DNA of 50,841 bases from Ignavibacteriaceae bacterium. GTDB lineage: Bacteria; Bacteroidota; Ignavibacteria; Ignavibacteriales; Ignavibacteriaceae. Made by a program: the position numbers and the translations under genes. Below are positions 16,265 through 26,657 of this stretch, one piece after another (position 1 is the stretch's first letter; every line of letters starts with the position of its first letter). A model generated the notes under the pieces. That model did not search any database. It saw nothing but the letters and a program-made list of their open reading frames with translations, and was not told the origin of the DNA. The stretch lies in contig JABWCL010000032.1 of assembly GCA_013360295.1 (NCBI GenBank), forward strand, positions 1-50,841, written 5' to 3'.

Positions 16265-18637
16265 ATGAACAATTTTAATACACAATACGGCTCATTTTCC
16301 TCTGACGGAAAAGAATACATCATTAACAGGGTGATCACACCGAAGCCCTGGGTTAATATTATTACCAACGGCAGGTACGGTATGGTAATATCCCAGGCGG
16401 GCGGCGGGTTCAGCTGGCTGGACCATTCAGAATTTAACAGGCTCAACCGCTGGCACCAGGATCTGATTAAAGACGATTGGGGAAAGTATTTTTATTTCAG
16501 TAACAACAAGACCGGTGAAGTTTGGTCGCCAGTCTGGATGCCCGTGAAGAAAGATGTATCAGACTACCAGTGCAGGTTCGGCCACGGTTATGCTGTATTT
16601 TCTTCGGTTTATGGGGGGATTAAAGTTACACTTACGGTTTTTATTCCAACCGATGAAAATCTTGAAATATGGAAATTTAAAATTGAAAACGGTTCAAAGG
16701 AAGAACTGGACCTTTCGATTGTATCATATTTCGAGTGGTGCCTTGGTTCTTCATCGGATTTTCACCGGGAATTTCACAAAACATTTATAGAGACTGAATT
16801 CAGCAAAGCAATAAACTCTCTTGTTGCGACCAAGAAACTTTGGGAGATACCGCTGGGTGACAGGGGGCACTGGAATATCGAATACCCTTATTACGGTTTT
16901 ATCTCCTCAAACAAAACAATAAAAGATTTTGAAGCCGAAAAGGAAAACTTTATCGGCAAATACGGTTCTCTCGATAAACCCCGCTCAGTTACAGAAAACA
17001 GTTACTCCCGCGAAACAGGAAGGTGGGGTGATCCGATAGCCGCTGTAAAAGCAGATACAAAGATAACGGCCGGCGAGAATGATACAGTTGTTTTCTTTTT
17101 GGGTATCGGCGAAAATAAAGACGCGATCGGAAAAAGCCTTAATAAATATAAAAGCGAAGAGGCGATTAATGATGCCCTGGATAAAGTGAAGGCTAACTGG
17201 GAATCTTTACTTACGAAACTCGCGATAGATACGCCGGATGAAGCAATGAATCTTATGGTCAACCGGTGGCTTCGTTACCAGGCAATAGCCGGCAGGCTTT
17301 GGGCGCGCACGGCTTATTATCAGCAAAGCGGAGCGTTTGGTTTCAGGGATCAATTACAGGATAGTCTTGTGTTCCTTCCGCTTGATCCGTCTCTTACATT
17401 AAACCAGATAAGGCTTCACGCGCGTCATCAGTTTGAAGACGGCACGGTTTTACACTGGTGGCACCCGATAAGTGAAACGGGACTAGCAACACAGATGACT
17501 GACGACCTTCTATGGCTGCCCTATATAACATACCATTACATCATTGAAACGGGAGACTATTCAATCTTTGATATAAAAGAGCCTTACTATAACAGTGAAA
17601 AAGAAGATACCATACTTAATCATTGCTACGAGGCGATTGATAAGGTTCTTACAAGGATGAGTCCGCGCGGGCTGCCCCTTATCGGTGCCGGGGACTGGAA
17701 CGATGGTTTCAGCGCAGTCGGGCTTGAAATGAAGGGTGAATCAGTCTGGCTCGCGGAATTTCTTTATGATATTCTTAACAAATTCAAGATTGTATCTAAA
17801 AGAAAAGGCAATGAGCACATTGCTGTGAAATACGCGGAGAAAGCGGAATTACTAAAAAAAGCGTTTAACGAATACGCCTGGGACGGTGAGTACTATTGGG
17901 GCGCCACAAAAGACAGCGGCGAAAAGATCCTTAGTAAAGAAAGTCAGCAAAGCAAGATATACCTTAACGCGCAGACCTGGTCGGTGATTAGCAGCATTGC
18001 GCCTGAAGAAAAAAAGAAAGCCGCAATGGAGGCGGTCACAAAGAACCTGCTTAAGGACTATGGTACTTTGCTCCTTAATCCGGCGTATTCAATCCCCGAC
18101 AAATATATCGGGTACCTTACACGGTATGCACCCGGCAGAAGAGAGAACGGCGGAACATATACACACGCCGCGACATGGTCGGTATGGGCTTACGCGCTGA
18201 TGAAACAACCGGAACAGGCTTATGAATCATACAAGCGCATTAACCCGGTATTAAACGGAATGGATCCGGATAAATATTCCGCTGAACCTTATGTAACTCC
18301 GGGAAATATAGAAGGTCCCGACTCTCCGAAATACGGAATGGGCGGATGGACCTGGTACACAGGTTCGGCATCTTGGTATCAGAAAGTCATTGTCGATTTT
18401 ATTCTGGGTGTAAGGGCGGTGGAAGACGGCCTGCTTATTGATCCGTGCATACCAAAAGAGTGGAACAGTTACTCGGTAAAAAGAATATACCGCGATACGA
18501 CATACAATATAAAGTTTATAAACAGCTCTGGCAGTTCATTCGGAGTAAAAGAAATAAAATTAGACGGTGTTGCAATTGAAGGAAATGTAATAAAACCTCA
18601 GAGCAAGGCCGAATGTAATGTTGAAGTTTATTTATAA
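16265..18637 (+). CDS. GH94-family glycoside phosphorylase
   Basis: 790 residues, no signal peptide, so cytoplasmic. GH94 hallmarks are SGAFGFRDQLQD (about 354-365), TVLHWWHP, and GAGDWNDGF, where Asp480 is the expected general acid. Known chemistry: reversible phosphorolysis of a beta-glucoside to alpha-glucose 1-phosphate and a shortened sugar. By recall, the SGAFGFRDQLQD and HWWHP wording goes with the 1,2-beta-oligoglucan, cellobionic-acid and cyclic-glucan-synthase branch, not with classic cellobiose phosphorylases (GFRDTNQD). Characterised 1,2-beta-oligoglucan phosphorylases are about 1,100 residues, so specificity is open. No strong ribosome-binding site precedes the ATG. The next gene's leader overlaps this gene's end. 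Confidence 0.85.
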   Translation: MNNFNTQYGSFSSDGKEYIINRVITPKPWVNIITNGRYGMVISQAGGGFSWLDHSEFNRLNRWHQDLIKDDWGKYFYFSNNKTGEVWSPVWMPVKKDVSDYQCRFGHGYAVFSSVYGGIKVTLTVFIPTDENLEIWKFKIENGSKEELDLSIVSYFEWCLGSSSDFHREFHKTFIETEFSKAINSLVATKKLWEIPLGDRGHWNIEYPYYGFISSNKTIKDFEAEKENFIGKYGSLDKPRSVTENSYSRETGRWGDPIAAVKADTKITAGENDTVVFFLGIGENKDAIGKSLNKYKSEEAINDALDKVKANWESLLTKLAIDTPDEAMNLMVNRWLRYQAIAGRLWARTAYYQQSGAFGFRDQLQDSLVFLPLDPSLTLNQIRLHARHQFEDGTVLHWWHPISETGLATQMTDDLLWLPYITYHYIIETGDYSIFDIKEPYYNSEKEDTILNHCYEAIDKVLTRMSPRGLPLIGAGDWNDGFSAVGLEMKGESVWLAEFLYDILNKFKIVSKRKGNEHIAVKYAEKAELLKKAFNEYAWDGEYYWGATKDSGEKILSKESQQSKIYLNAQTWSVISSIAPEEKKKAAMEAVTKNLLKDYGTLLLNPAYSIPDKYIGYLTRYAPGRRENGGTYTHAATWSVWAYALMKQPEQAYESYKRINPVLNGMDPDKYSAEPYVTPGNIEGPDSPKYGMGGWTWYTGSASWYQKVIVDFILGVRAVEDGLLIDPCIPKEWNSYSVKRIYRDTTYNIKFINSSGSSFGVKEIKLDGVAIEGNVIKPQSKAECNVEVYL

Positions 18638-18665
18638 TCAACTAAATCTAACGAAAGGAAATCCT

Positions 18666-20564
18666 ATGAAAAAATCTTTTTCTTTTTTGCTTTTTGTGGT
18701 AATGTTCACCACGATAGTGAATGCCCAGTATCCTGTGCGCCAGGATGCGTTATGGGCAAGAACAGTACCTGCCGGTACTATCACAATGGATGGTGTGCTC
18801 AATGAACCCGCATGGGCACAGGCAGAACAAATCAGCCTTGTATACGGACAGAACGCAGGCTTGCCAACAAGCGGCTGGCGTCCGGAATTCCAGGCAGATG
18901 CCGTAACAGATCCCACCCATGCCACAATTAAATTTCTCGTTCAGGGGAATCAGTTATTCCTCGGATTTGACATCCCCGACTCATCGATCGGCGGAACCTC
19001 CGATTGGGCGCGCTGGGATGGTATCCTTATGTCTGTAAAAGACATGAAAAGCCGTGACGCGACGACAAAACTTGCCGGCGCCGCGGAATACTTCCTCACT
19101 TACTGGCTTGCAGGACTTCCGAACACCACACCGGTTGTAGGTGCAAAGCCCAGGTTCGTCGGTAAGTATGGTAACTTCAATGATACCACCAGAACGCAGG
19201 AACAGAGAGACGCCTGGGATGCCGGCATAGTAATTAAAGGAGTATCTAACGACTCCGGCCGCGATACCGGATGGGTTGTTGAAATGAAAATAGACCTGAC
19301 CGTTCTCGGTTACGACGTGACCAGGCCGCAGGGAGATGTTGTTCTTTTGAACTTCAGTATCTGGGACTGCGATTATCTTTTTGAAGGCGTACCCGGAAGA
19401 ATCAGTTCAACAAGGACCCACTGGCAGAGCCCGTGGGGTAACGCGAATGCAAACAACGTAGCACGAATTTTCGCCCGCCCGGATGTTACCGTGTCCACAT
19501 CTCCGCTTCCGTTCCTTAACCCGGAAGTAATAGTACCAAACGGTGCTTCGCTGCCTTCGCCGAATATTGACGGAAAGTTGTATGAAGAAGTATGGTCGAA
19601 AGCAGGAAGCTTCAGGATTGCCTGGGGTGACTCTGTTCTTCGCACCACCTATCCCGGCGCAGGAAACGGTTCAAGCGGACAATTCCAGCCTGAGCTGAAC
19701 GGTAATCCGCGTCCTCCAATACTTGACGGAAGTAACGGAACAATTAAATATTTCTTTAAGGACAATTTCCTTTACCTTGGCGCTGATGTAAAAGACCAGC
19801 TGGTACAGGGTACGGAAGTATATGATAAAGTGGACGGTGTCGGATTCATTATTGCGCACAGAGGCGAGAGGAATGAAGAAGACGCATTATCCTTTAAGCT
19901 TATCCGTGCTAACTATAATGTCCTTGGACAGATGTCGGCGTATGATTATCTCCCGGTTCTGGTTGATTCCAATGGCGCGGTTTTCGCGGGTGCGCTTAAA
20001 GGCAACACAACCATCAACAACAACTCGGACATTGACAGCGGATACTCGATTGAAATGAGACTTGACCTTACGAAGCTCGGATACCCTGTTAACCGCGGTG
20101 ACGGAATTCTTTTTATGGGCGTAGCTTTATATGATGGCGATTCATTTGATGATACGCTTAACAATTACGGCACCCGCACCTGGTGGTTCCGCGAGCACGG
20201 CGGCGGACCGGCCGCGGCCTGGATGTATATGGATCCGAACACTCCGGTTGGTATTGATGACAACGCCGCAGGCTTTGCACCGCAGTCATTCCAGCTGTAC
20301 GGAAACTATCCAAACCCGTTCAACCCTATAACAAACATCCGTTATTATGTTCCTTCGGCGGGTGATGTTCAGATATCTGTATATAACACTATGGGCGAAG
20401 AAGTAAAAGTGATTAAACAGGTTGTAGCTTCTTCAGGCACTTATGACCAGATGCTTAAAGTTGACGGACTTGCTTCCGGGGTATATTACTACAGTATCAG
20501 GTTTACTGATAATGTTGAACAAAAAGCGACTTATCTCAGCGGTAAGATGGTATATCTCAAATAA
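18666..20564 (+). CDS. secreted two-domain CBM9/DOMON-like protein with sorting domain
   Basis: 632 residues from ATG 18666, preceded by GAAAGGAAATC; a longer in-frame start at 18618 lies inside the GH94 gene. Signal peptide MKKSFSFLLFVVMFTTIVNAQ. Two diverged CBM9-like domains (about 25-270 and 290-530), each beginning with a TMDGVLNEPAW or NIDGKLYEEVW motif, are followed by a sorting domain from NYPNPFNPITNI. It has the same general plan as the protein at 14118 but the domains are far less alike. Probable surface sugar binding for this locus. Confidence 0.85.
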   Translation: MKKSFSFLLFVVMFTTIVNAQYPVRQDALWARTVPAGTITMDGVLNEPAWAQAEQISLVYGQNAGLPTSGWRPEFQADAVTDPTHATIKFLVQGNQLFLGFDIPDSSIGGTSDWARWDGILMSVKDMKSRDATTKLAGAAEYFLTYWLAGLPNTTPVVGAKPRFVGKYGNFNDTTRTQEQRDAWDAGIVIKGVSNDSGRDTGWVVEMKIDLTVLGYDVTRPQGDVVLLNFSIWDCDYLFEGVPGRISSTRTHWQSPWGNANANNVARIFARPDVTVSTSPLPFLNPEVIVPNGASLPSPNIDGKLYEEVWSKAGSFRIAWGDSVLRTTYPGAGNGSSGQFQPELNGNPRPPILDGSNGTIKYFFKDNFLYLGADVKDQLVQGTEVYDKVDGVGFIIAHRGERNEEDALSFKLIRANYNVLGQMSAYDYLPVLVDSNGAVFAGALKGNTTINNNSDIDSGYSIEMRLDLTKLGYPVNRGDGILFMGVALYDGDSFDDTLNNYGTRTWWFREHGGGPAAAWMYMDPNTPVGIDDNAAGFAPQSFQLYGNYPNPFNPITNIRYYVPSAGDVQISVYNTMGEEVKVIKQVVASSGTYDQMLKVDGLASGVYYYSIRFTDNVEQKATYLSGKMVYLK

Positions 20565-20570
20565 ATAATT

Positions 20571-20675
20571 AAAAAACCGGCCGGTAAACATATTGGTGAA
20601 TAAATAAGTTAATAATCCTCTTGGATTGTAAGGTACCGTAAGCTCTTTACAACCGGCCGGTTTTATTTATTCACC
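20571..20675 (+). promoter_or_regulatory. intergenic interleaved inverted repeats before the TonB receptor
   Basis: Two inverted-repeat pairs interlock. AAAACCGGCCGG (20573-20584) is complementary to CCGGCCGGTTTT (20653-20664). GGTGAATAAATAA (20595-20607) is complementary to TTATTTATTCACC (20663-20675). The order is A-B-A'-B', so the two stems cannot both form as simple nested hairpins. AACCGGCCGGT is also an 11-base near-palindrome present twice. It may act as terminator of the CBM9 gene, attenuator of the receptor operon, or paired regulator sites. Confidence 0.55.
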
Positions 20676-20726
20676 ATTTATTCCCAGGAAAACTAAAATT
20701 TAAATCCAACAGGACAGGAGTTTTGG

Positions 20727-23384
20727 ATGATTGATCTCTACTCTATCTTCTTGAAAAAAGTCAATAATAGATTATTAACTGTTATAATCTTATTCTTTAC
20801 GGTCAGCTGCACGTTCGGACAGTCCGCCGGAAAACTTGCCGGAAGAGTAACCGAAGCAGGCGGCGAAGGGCTGATCGGCGCGAATATAATTGTAATTGAA
20901 ACAAAGCAAGGCGCTGCAACCGACCCGGACGGTTACTACTCGATTATTAATATGAAGCCCGGAGTATATACGGTAAGAATCGGTTACATCGGTTACCAGA
21001 GCAAGGTTATCGAAAAAGTCCGGATTTCTTCCGATCAGACAAAAACCCTGAATGTGGAACTTATGCCCCAGACGATACAGGGGGATGAGGTGATCATTAC
21101 CGCAAAGAAACCCCTGGTTGAATTTAATCAGACGAGTTCCGTCTCTTCGATCAATAAAGATGAAATTAAAAACCTGCCGCTGCAAAGCCTGAATGATATT
21201 GTTAACCTGCAGGCAGGCGTTGTAGACGGCCACTTCAGGGGCGGGCGTATCGGCGAAGTTCAGTACCAGGTGGACGGTGTAACGGTTAATAATCCTTTTA
21301 ACAATTCATCTTCGCTGGAACTTGACCGCTCTGTGCTTGAAGAAGTTCAGGTTATCAGCGGAACATTCGATGCCAAGTACGGACAGGCGATGTCAGGAGT
21401 AGTAAACGCTGTGCTCAAATCAGGAAGCGATAAGTTTGAGTGGTCCGGCGAACTTTACTTCGGAGATTATTATTCAACTGATACAAAACGTTATCCGCAG
21501 AACAACAGTTTTAACCCGCTTACTATCCGGAATATACAGTTAACGCTCAGCGGCCCGACCGGACTGCCTCAGACGACATTCTTCGTTAGCGGAAGGCATT
21601 ACGGAAATGACGGATATTTATTCGGTGAAAGAAGGTTTAAGCCAACCGACAGAAGTGATTTTCAGAATAAAGTTTTTAACAACACCGGTGACGGAAAAAA
21701 CGTCCCGATGTCAACAACATTTGAATATAACGGGCAGGCAAAAGTTTCAAACCGCTCGTTCGAAAATCTGGAGTTCAGTTATCAGGCAACATACAACTGG
21801 GCAGAGCGCTATTATTATAATCACGGACTCAGGCTAAACCCTGACGGCGCCAGCCCGAAGCTAACTTCATCCCTCACGCACGGATTAACATTTACGCACA
21901 CAATAGACAAAGACCTTTTTTACAGGTTAAACCTGAGGCAAAACAGCTTCGCTTATAAAGACTACTATTATGAAAGCGTATACGACCCCCGCTACGCGGA
22001 AGCCGGCGAATTCAAGAGTGACGCGAATTATGAAAACGGCGCTATCGTGCAGGGCATTGACCTTGGAAGATACAAACAGGAAACCGATGCTTACATTGCT
22101 AAATTTGACTTGACCTGGCAATTAACCAGACGCGACTTCGTTGAAACCGGCGCTGAATTCCAGTACTCCAAAATATCATTTGGCGCTCCGGGATTTTTTG
22201 TATCTACATCAGTAGGCGGCAGCCAGGTGCTTCTGCCAAGAGAGAACTGGCCAAGAATTCCCGGTTATCAAAGCTACCATCCGAGGCAGTTTGCCGCGTA
22301 CCTGCAGGACAGGATTGAATTAGGCGACCTGGTTGTCAGAGGCGGAGTAAGGTATGAATTATTTGACGCAAAGAGTTTTGTTCCGGGCGATCTTCAGAAC
22401 CCGGCGAATACAATCACCGGTGCGCCCGTAAGCGAAGCAAAGAGTACATCTGTTAAATCAGCTTTCGCGCCCCGTTTAGGTTTAAGTTTCCCTATTACCG
22501 CGAGCGCCGCGGTCTATTTTTCATACGGACATTTTTACCAGTTGCCCGGGTTGGGACTGCTCTATGATAATGCAAACTATTCACTGCTCGATGAGTTGCA
22601 GGCCGGCGGGGTAAGCTACGGGGTAATGGGAAATCCTGACCTCAATCCGGAAAAAACAGTTCAGTATGAATTTGGTATTAAGCAGTCATTTGGTGAACTG
22701 ATAGGATCTGAACTGACGTTTTTCTACAAAGATATTCGCGACCTGCTTGGAGTTGAATTTGTCGGTACATACTCCGCCGCGGAATACGCGAGGTTCACAA
22801 ACGTAGACTTCGGAAGTGTTTACGGGGTCACACTTTCACTTTCACAAAGAGAATTCAGTAACTTCTCATCGTCTGTTGATTATACTCTTCAGTTCGCGAA
22901 AGGGAACTCAAGCGATCCCCGTGAATCCGCTTCACGCGCCGCTTCGGGTAAAGACCCGCGTCCGCGTTATATCCCGTTTGGATGGGATCAGAGGCACACG
23001 CTTAACGCGACACTTGTTTACTTTGTGGCAAACGATTTTTCAATCAGCGCCATATTCAGATTTGGCAGCGGTCAGCCATACACTCCCGAAATCGGTTACG
23101 GCTTCGGAGCTGATCTTGAAACCAATTCGGGGACAAAAAACTCCTACACGCTGCTTGACCTCAGAGGGGAAAAATATTTCGATTTCGGGCCGGTTAATTT
23201 CAGTGTCTTCCTCAGGGCGTTTAATGTACTCGGAACGCACTTCGTAAACGGATTTGTATTTAATAACACCGGCAGCCCTGATTATACACTTAATCCGGCT
23301 ATTGCGCTGGCAACACTGGGCGATCCTTCCAGGTTCTATGCACCCCGCAGGATTGAGCTCGGAATTTCATTCAGAAGTCTGTAA
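20727..23384 (+). CDS. TonB-dependent outer-membrane receptor
   Basis: 885 residues. A signal sequence ending near CTFGQ is followed by a carboxypeptidase-regulatory-like domain (GKLAGRVTEAGGEGLIGANIIV, about 32-110). A plug domain follows (VEFNQTSSVSSINKDEIKNLP ... VDGVTVNNPF, about 125-240), then a long beta-barrel rich in aromatic strands to the C-terminal ELGISFRSL. It imports substrate across the outer membrane with energy from TonB-ExbBD. No SusD gene is adjacent; instead a large surface protein and a PorV-like protein follow, giving a three-gene group with short spacers. Likely substrate: beta-glucan oligosaccharides, inferred from context. Confidence 0.9.
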   Translation: MIDLYSIFLKKVNNRLLTVIILFFTVSCTFGQSAGKLAGRVTEAGGEGLIGANIIVIETKQGAATDPDGYYSIINMKPGVYTVRIGYIGYQSKVIEKVRISSDQTKTLNVELMPQTIQGDEVIITAKKPLVEFNQTSSVSSINKDEIKNLPLQSLNDIVNLQAGVVDGHFRGGRIGEVQYQVDGVTVNNPFNNSSSLELDRSVLEEVQVISGTFDAKYGQAMSGVVNAVLKSGSDKFEWSGELYFGDYYSTDTKRYPQNNSFNPLTIRNIQLTLSGPTGLPQTTFFVSGRHYGNDGYLFGERRFKPTDRSDFQNKVFNNTGDGKNVPMSTTFEYNGQAKVSNRSFENLEFSYQATYNWAERYYYNHGLRLNPDGASPKLTSSLTHGLTFTHTIDKDLFYRLNLRQNSFAYKDYYYESVYDPRYAEAGEFKSDANYENGAIVQGIDLGRYKQETDAYIAKFDLTWQLTRRDFVETGAEFQYSKISFGAPGFFVSTSVGGSQVLLPRENWPRIPGYQSYHPRQFAAYLQDRIELGDLVVRGGVRYELFDAKSFVPGDLQNPANTITGAPVSEAKSTSVKSAFAPRLGLSFPITASAAVYFSYGHFYQLPGLGLLYDNANYSLLDELQAGGVSYGVMGNPDLNPEKTVQYEFGIKQSFGELIGSELTFFYKDIRDLLGVEFVGTYSAAEYARFTNVDFGSVYGVTLSLSQREFSNFSSSVDYTLQFAKGNSSDPRESASRAASGKDPRPRYIPFGWDQRHTLNATLVYFVANDFSISAIFRFGSGQPYTPEIGYGFGADLETNSGTKNSYTLLDLRGEKYFDFGPVNFSVFLRAFNVLGTHFVNGFVFNNTGSPDYTLNPAIALATLGDPSRFYAPRRIELGISFRSL

Positions 23385-23395
23385 GAGGTGATGAT

Positions 23396-26300
23396 ATGAC
23401 AGTAAGACAAAACATAAAGTATATAATAGTTATAATCATCGCCGTTTTGCTTTCGACCAGTAATATGATTAGAGCGCAGGTTGTACCGGATTCATTAAGA
23501 GGAAAGATTGACGCTGAAAGGCAGGGAATTCACGATGCCAATAAAATCCGTACCCTGTTCTATAATTTCGGAATGGTAGGCGATTATCCTCCCGACCCTC
23601 TTCGCGTGGACTACAGCATATTTCATTCGGTTGAGGTACCCAAAGGAAGCGGAGAGAATTACAGCGACGGAACTACGCCGTTTGTGCTTGCAAAAGTAAC
23701 CCAGACAACCGGAAGCCCGGCTTATATTATGGAAACAGGTTACAGGGAGCGCCAGGGGACAAGCCCTATTTCGAACAAAACAATGAGGTTCGAACCGCGC
23801 CCCGGGTATTTCCAGCCGGATCCGAACATAAACAAAGCAAGATCGGTAGCGCTGAGCAACGATCCCCGTACCTGGCCGGATAAGTGGATTGATAAGATAA
23901 ACGATCCTGACGATCCGGGCTGGAGCAACGCGTGGAACGGATATTTTGGTAAAGCGCCAAAAGCCGACCAGGAAAGTTTTGTTGTATATGATGATAATTT
24001 TTATGATGCCTGGAATTATTTCCCCGACTCGCGCGATAATACACGCCGCGGGCTTGGGTTAAGAATTGAGCAGCGCGGATTCCAGTGGGCAAATCCACAG
24101 GCGGGTTCTGTTATCTTTTTTCACTATGACATAACAAACGAATCCACAACCGATTATAACGATAATATTATATTTGGCCTGTATATGGACTCCGGCGTGG
24201 GCGGCTCCGGTGTCGGGCAGGATGGGATTGCCGAATCGGATGATGATAACGCTTTCTTTGATAAGTCAATAGGGCTGAACCTTGTATATACCTGGGATAA
24301 ATTCGGGCACGGTGTTCAGGGCAACACTGGCTACCTGGGATATTCATATCTTGAAACACCGGGCAATCCGTTTGACGCGAAAGACAATGACGATGACGGA
24401 ATTCTCAACGAAAAGCGTGACGGCGGTACAGGCATAATGATCGAAGGAAAAGAAAACATACGCAACTACGTTCTTGCAAACTATGATTACGCAAAGTTCC
24501 AGCAGTTCCACGGCACACTTGAAAACAGGCCTGCTTATATAGCGGGCGTATGGTGGACTGGCGATGAAGATCTTGACTGGATAGCGGAATTTGACGATAC
24601 AGGCGCTGATGGCGTTTTTGGCACTAACGATACAGGCGAAAAAGACGGTAAGCCAACCGACGGTGAAACCAACTTTGATAAAACGGATATAGATGAATCA
24701 GACCAGATAGGATTAACCGGATTCAAAATGAACAGGATTCGCGCGGGGGTCGGTTCACCAACAACCGCGGTAGACAACATTGTCTTCTTTGATGACGGAA
24801 AAGAGTGGCCCAAAAGATTGTACAACATCTTTACAACTCCGGACAGCTCTTTTGATGTTCCGCTGGTTTTAAACTATAATATAGGATTCCTTTTTGCTTC
24901 CGGGCCGTTCATACTTGAGGATGGTAAAAGGGAAAGGTTCAGCCTTGCGCTCAGTTTCGGACAGGATCTGAGAGAACTGAGAACAACCACGAAAGTTGTC
25001 CAGCAGATCTACAAGGCGAATTATCAGTTCGCGGTACCGCCGCCTATGCCTACGCTTCACGCGTTCGCGGGGGACGGCTATGTAACACTCACCTGGGATG
25101 ATGCAGCGGAACGGACTTATGATCCGATCACTCATAATAATGACTTTGAAGGATACAGGATATACAGAAGTACCGACCCGACATTCCTCGATCCGCAGAT
25201 AATAACCACCGGTACAGGTACACAGACACTCGGAAACGGGAAACCCCTCGCGCAGTTCGACCTTGTAAACGAACACGAAGGCTTTACAAGAACAACCGTT
25301 GAAGGAGTGGCATATTTTCTTGGGACAAACTCGGGACTCGTGCATACATACAAAGATACCACCGTTAAAAACGGGCAGAGATATTTTTACGCAATCTGCG
25401 CATATGACCACGGTGTGGACACGGTAGAGATATACCCGTCTGAAAATTCAATAACCGTAAGCCAGACGCTTCGCGGAGGAACTATACTCCCGATCAACGT
25501 CGTTGAAGTTTATCCGAATGCCGCTGTCCCCGGTTTTACTCCCGCTAATGTTTCAGCCGTACAGAAAGTGTCCGGAAACGGAACGGGTGAAGTTTCGGTA
25601 GGTGTTCTGAATTCAGCAATGGTTCCCGACAACCACACATTCAGAATTGAATTCTCGCACCTCTCCGACAGCGTTCGCGCGGAATACTACTCCCTGATTG
25701 ATCTTACAGCGGGCGATACGCTTTTCATCTACGGCAAGGATCTGGAAGGCTCAGGCTCCGGACCTGTTGGCAGCGGACTGCTTCCTGTAATAAACACGCC
25801 GCTTACGATTGCAATTGATTCCGCGAGGACGGGATTCACTGCCGGAGCAGCCACAAACATTAAATATAAAACACGGTATTCCCCCTCATTTCCGGTAACC
25901 CTTCGCCGGGTAGGATTCCCCGATGACATCGAGGTTGTATTTAGTAACAATATTGTTGATACCTCCACGGCATATTTCGGCGCTCCTCTTGCCGCGAAAC
26001 CTGTTAAGTTTTCTGTCATCGCGAAATCACAATCGGGCGACCGGAAACTGAAATTCCGTTTTTACAGTCCGACGGACCTTAACGCGGATAACTTCACGAA
26101 GAACGATCAGTATATAGAAATACTTACTGCGCAGGCAAGTAATCCGTCGAATCTCAGGGCAACCTGGAAAATTGAAGTTGATACCGCGGGTATGTCGGGA
26201 GTAACAGTCGTTCCCCCGGCTGCGGGCGATATTTACAGGCTTAAACTCACTCTTCCATTTTCATCGGATGATAAATTTGAATTCACTTCAGCCGGACAAA

Positions 26301-26647
26301 AAGTTGATGAATCGCTGGCGAGAGAGCAGTTCAAAGGAGACCCTTATGTGGTGCCAAACCCGTATGTGGGCGCGGCGAGTTTTGAGCCGCAGCGCTTCGC
26401 GGTTTCGGGGAGAGGAGAGAGGAAAATTGAATTCCGAAACCTCCCCGCGAACAGCACAGTAAGGATTTATACTCTGAGCGGCGAACTTGTAGAAACACTG
26501 CGCCACGACGGGAACATAACGGATGGCTCCGTTTCGTGGGATCTTCGCAACAGCGATAACCTGGAAGTAGCTCCCGGCTTATACATCTATCACGTAGATG
26601 GAATGAGCACGGGTGAATTTATCGGTAAATTCGCAATTATTAAGTAA
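23396..26647 (+). CDS. large secreted surface protein with FN3-like and C-terminal sorting-type domain
   Basis: 1083 residues. A signal peptide (residues about 10-28) is followed by a long N-terminal region of unknown fold containing Asp-rich, probably calcium-binding segments (DAKDNDDDGILNEKRDGG; about 325-345). A fibronectin-III-like segment with DFEGYRIYRSTDPTF lies near 585. The C-terminal domain starts VPNPYVGA and ends LYIYHVDGMSTGEFIGKFAIIK, like the sorting or FlgD-type module of this lineage. It begins 11 bases after the receptor stop behind AGAGGTGATG and is probably its surface partner, taking the place of SusD. I do not know a characterised homologue. Confidence 0.75.
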   Translation: MTVRQNIKYIIVIIIAVLLSTSNMIRAQVVPDSLRGKIDAERQGIHDANKIRTLFYNFGMVGDYPPDPLRVDYSIFHSVEVPKGSGENYSDGTTPFVLAKVTQTTGSPAYIMETGYRERQGTSPISNKTMRFEPRPGYFQPDPNINKARSVALSNDPRTWPDKWIDKINDPDDPGWSNAWNGYFGKAPKADQESFVVYDDNFYDAWNYFPDSRDNTRRGLGLRIEQRGFQWANPQAGSVIFFHYDITNESTTDYNDNIIFGLYMDSGVGGSGVGQDGIAESDDDNAFFDKSIGLNLVYTWDKFGHGVQGNTGYLGYSYLETPGNPFDAKDNDDDGILNEKRDGGTGIMIEGKENIRNYVLANYDYAKFQQFHGTLENRPAYIAGVWWTGDEDLDWIAEFDDTGADGVFGTNDTGEKDGKPTDGETNFDKTDIDESDQIGLTGFKMNRIRAGVGSPTTAVDNIVFFDDGKEWPKRLYNIFTTPDSSFDVPLVLNYNIGFLFASGPFILEDGKRERFSLALSFGQDLRELRTTTKVVQQIYKANYQFAVPPPMPTLHAFAGDGYVTLTWDDAAERTYDPITHNNDFEGYRIYRSTDPTFLDPQIITTGTGTQTLGNGKPLAQFDLVNEHEGFTRTTVEGVAYFLGTNSGLVHTYKDTTVKNGQRYFYAICAYDHGVDTVEIYPSENSITVSQTLRGGTILPINVVEVYPNAAVPGFTPANVSAVQKVSGNGTGEVSVGVLNSAMVPDNHTFRIEFSHLSDSVRAEYYSLIDLTAGDTLFIYGKDLEGSGSGPVGSGLLPVINTPLTIAIDSARTGFTAGAATNIKYKTRYSPSFPVTLRRVGFPDDIEVVFSNNIVDTSTAYFGAPLAAKPVKFSVIAKSQSGDRKLKFRFYSPTDLNADNFTKNDQYIEILTAQASNPSNLRATWKIEVDTAGMSGVTVVPPAAGDIYRLKLTLPFSSDDKFEFTSAGQKVDESLAREQFKGDPYVVPNPYVGAASFEPQRFAVSGRGERKIEFRNLPANSTVRIYTLSGELVETLRHDGNITDGSVSWDLRNSDNLEVAPGLYIYHVDGMSTGEFIGKFAIIK

Positions 26648-26657
26648 CGGTGGTAAA

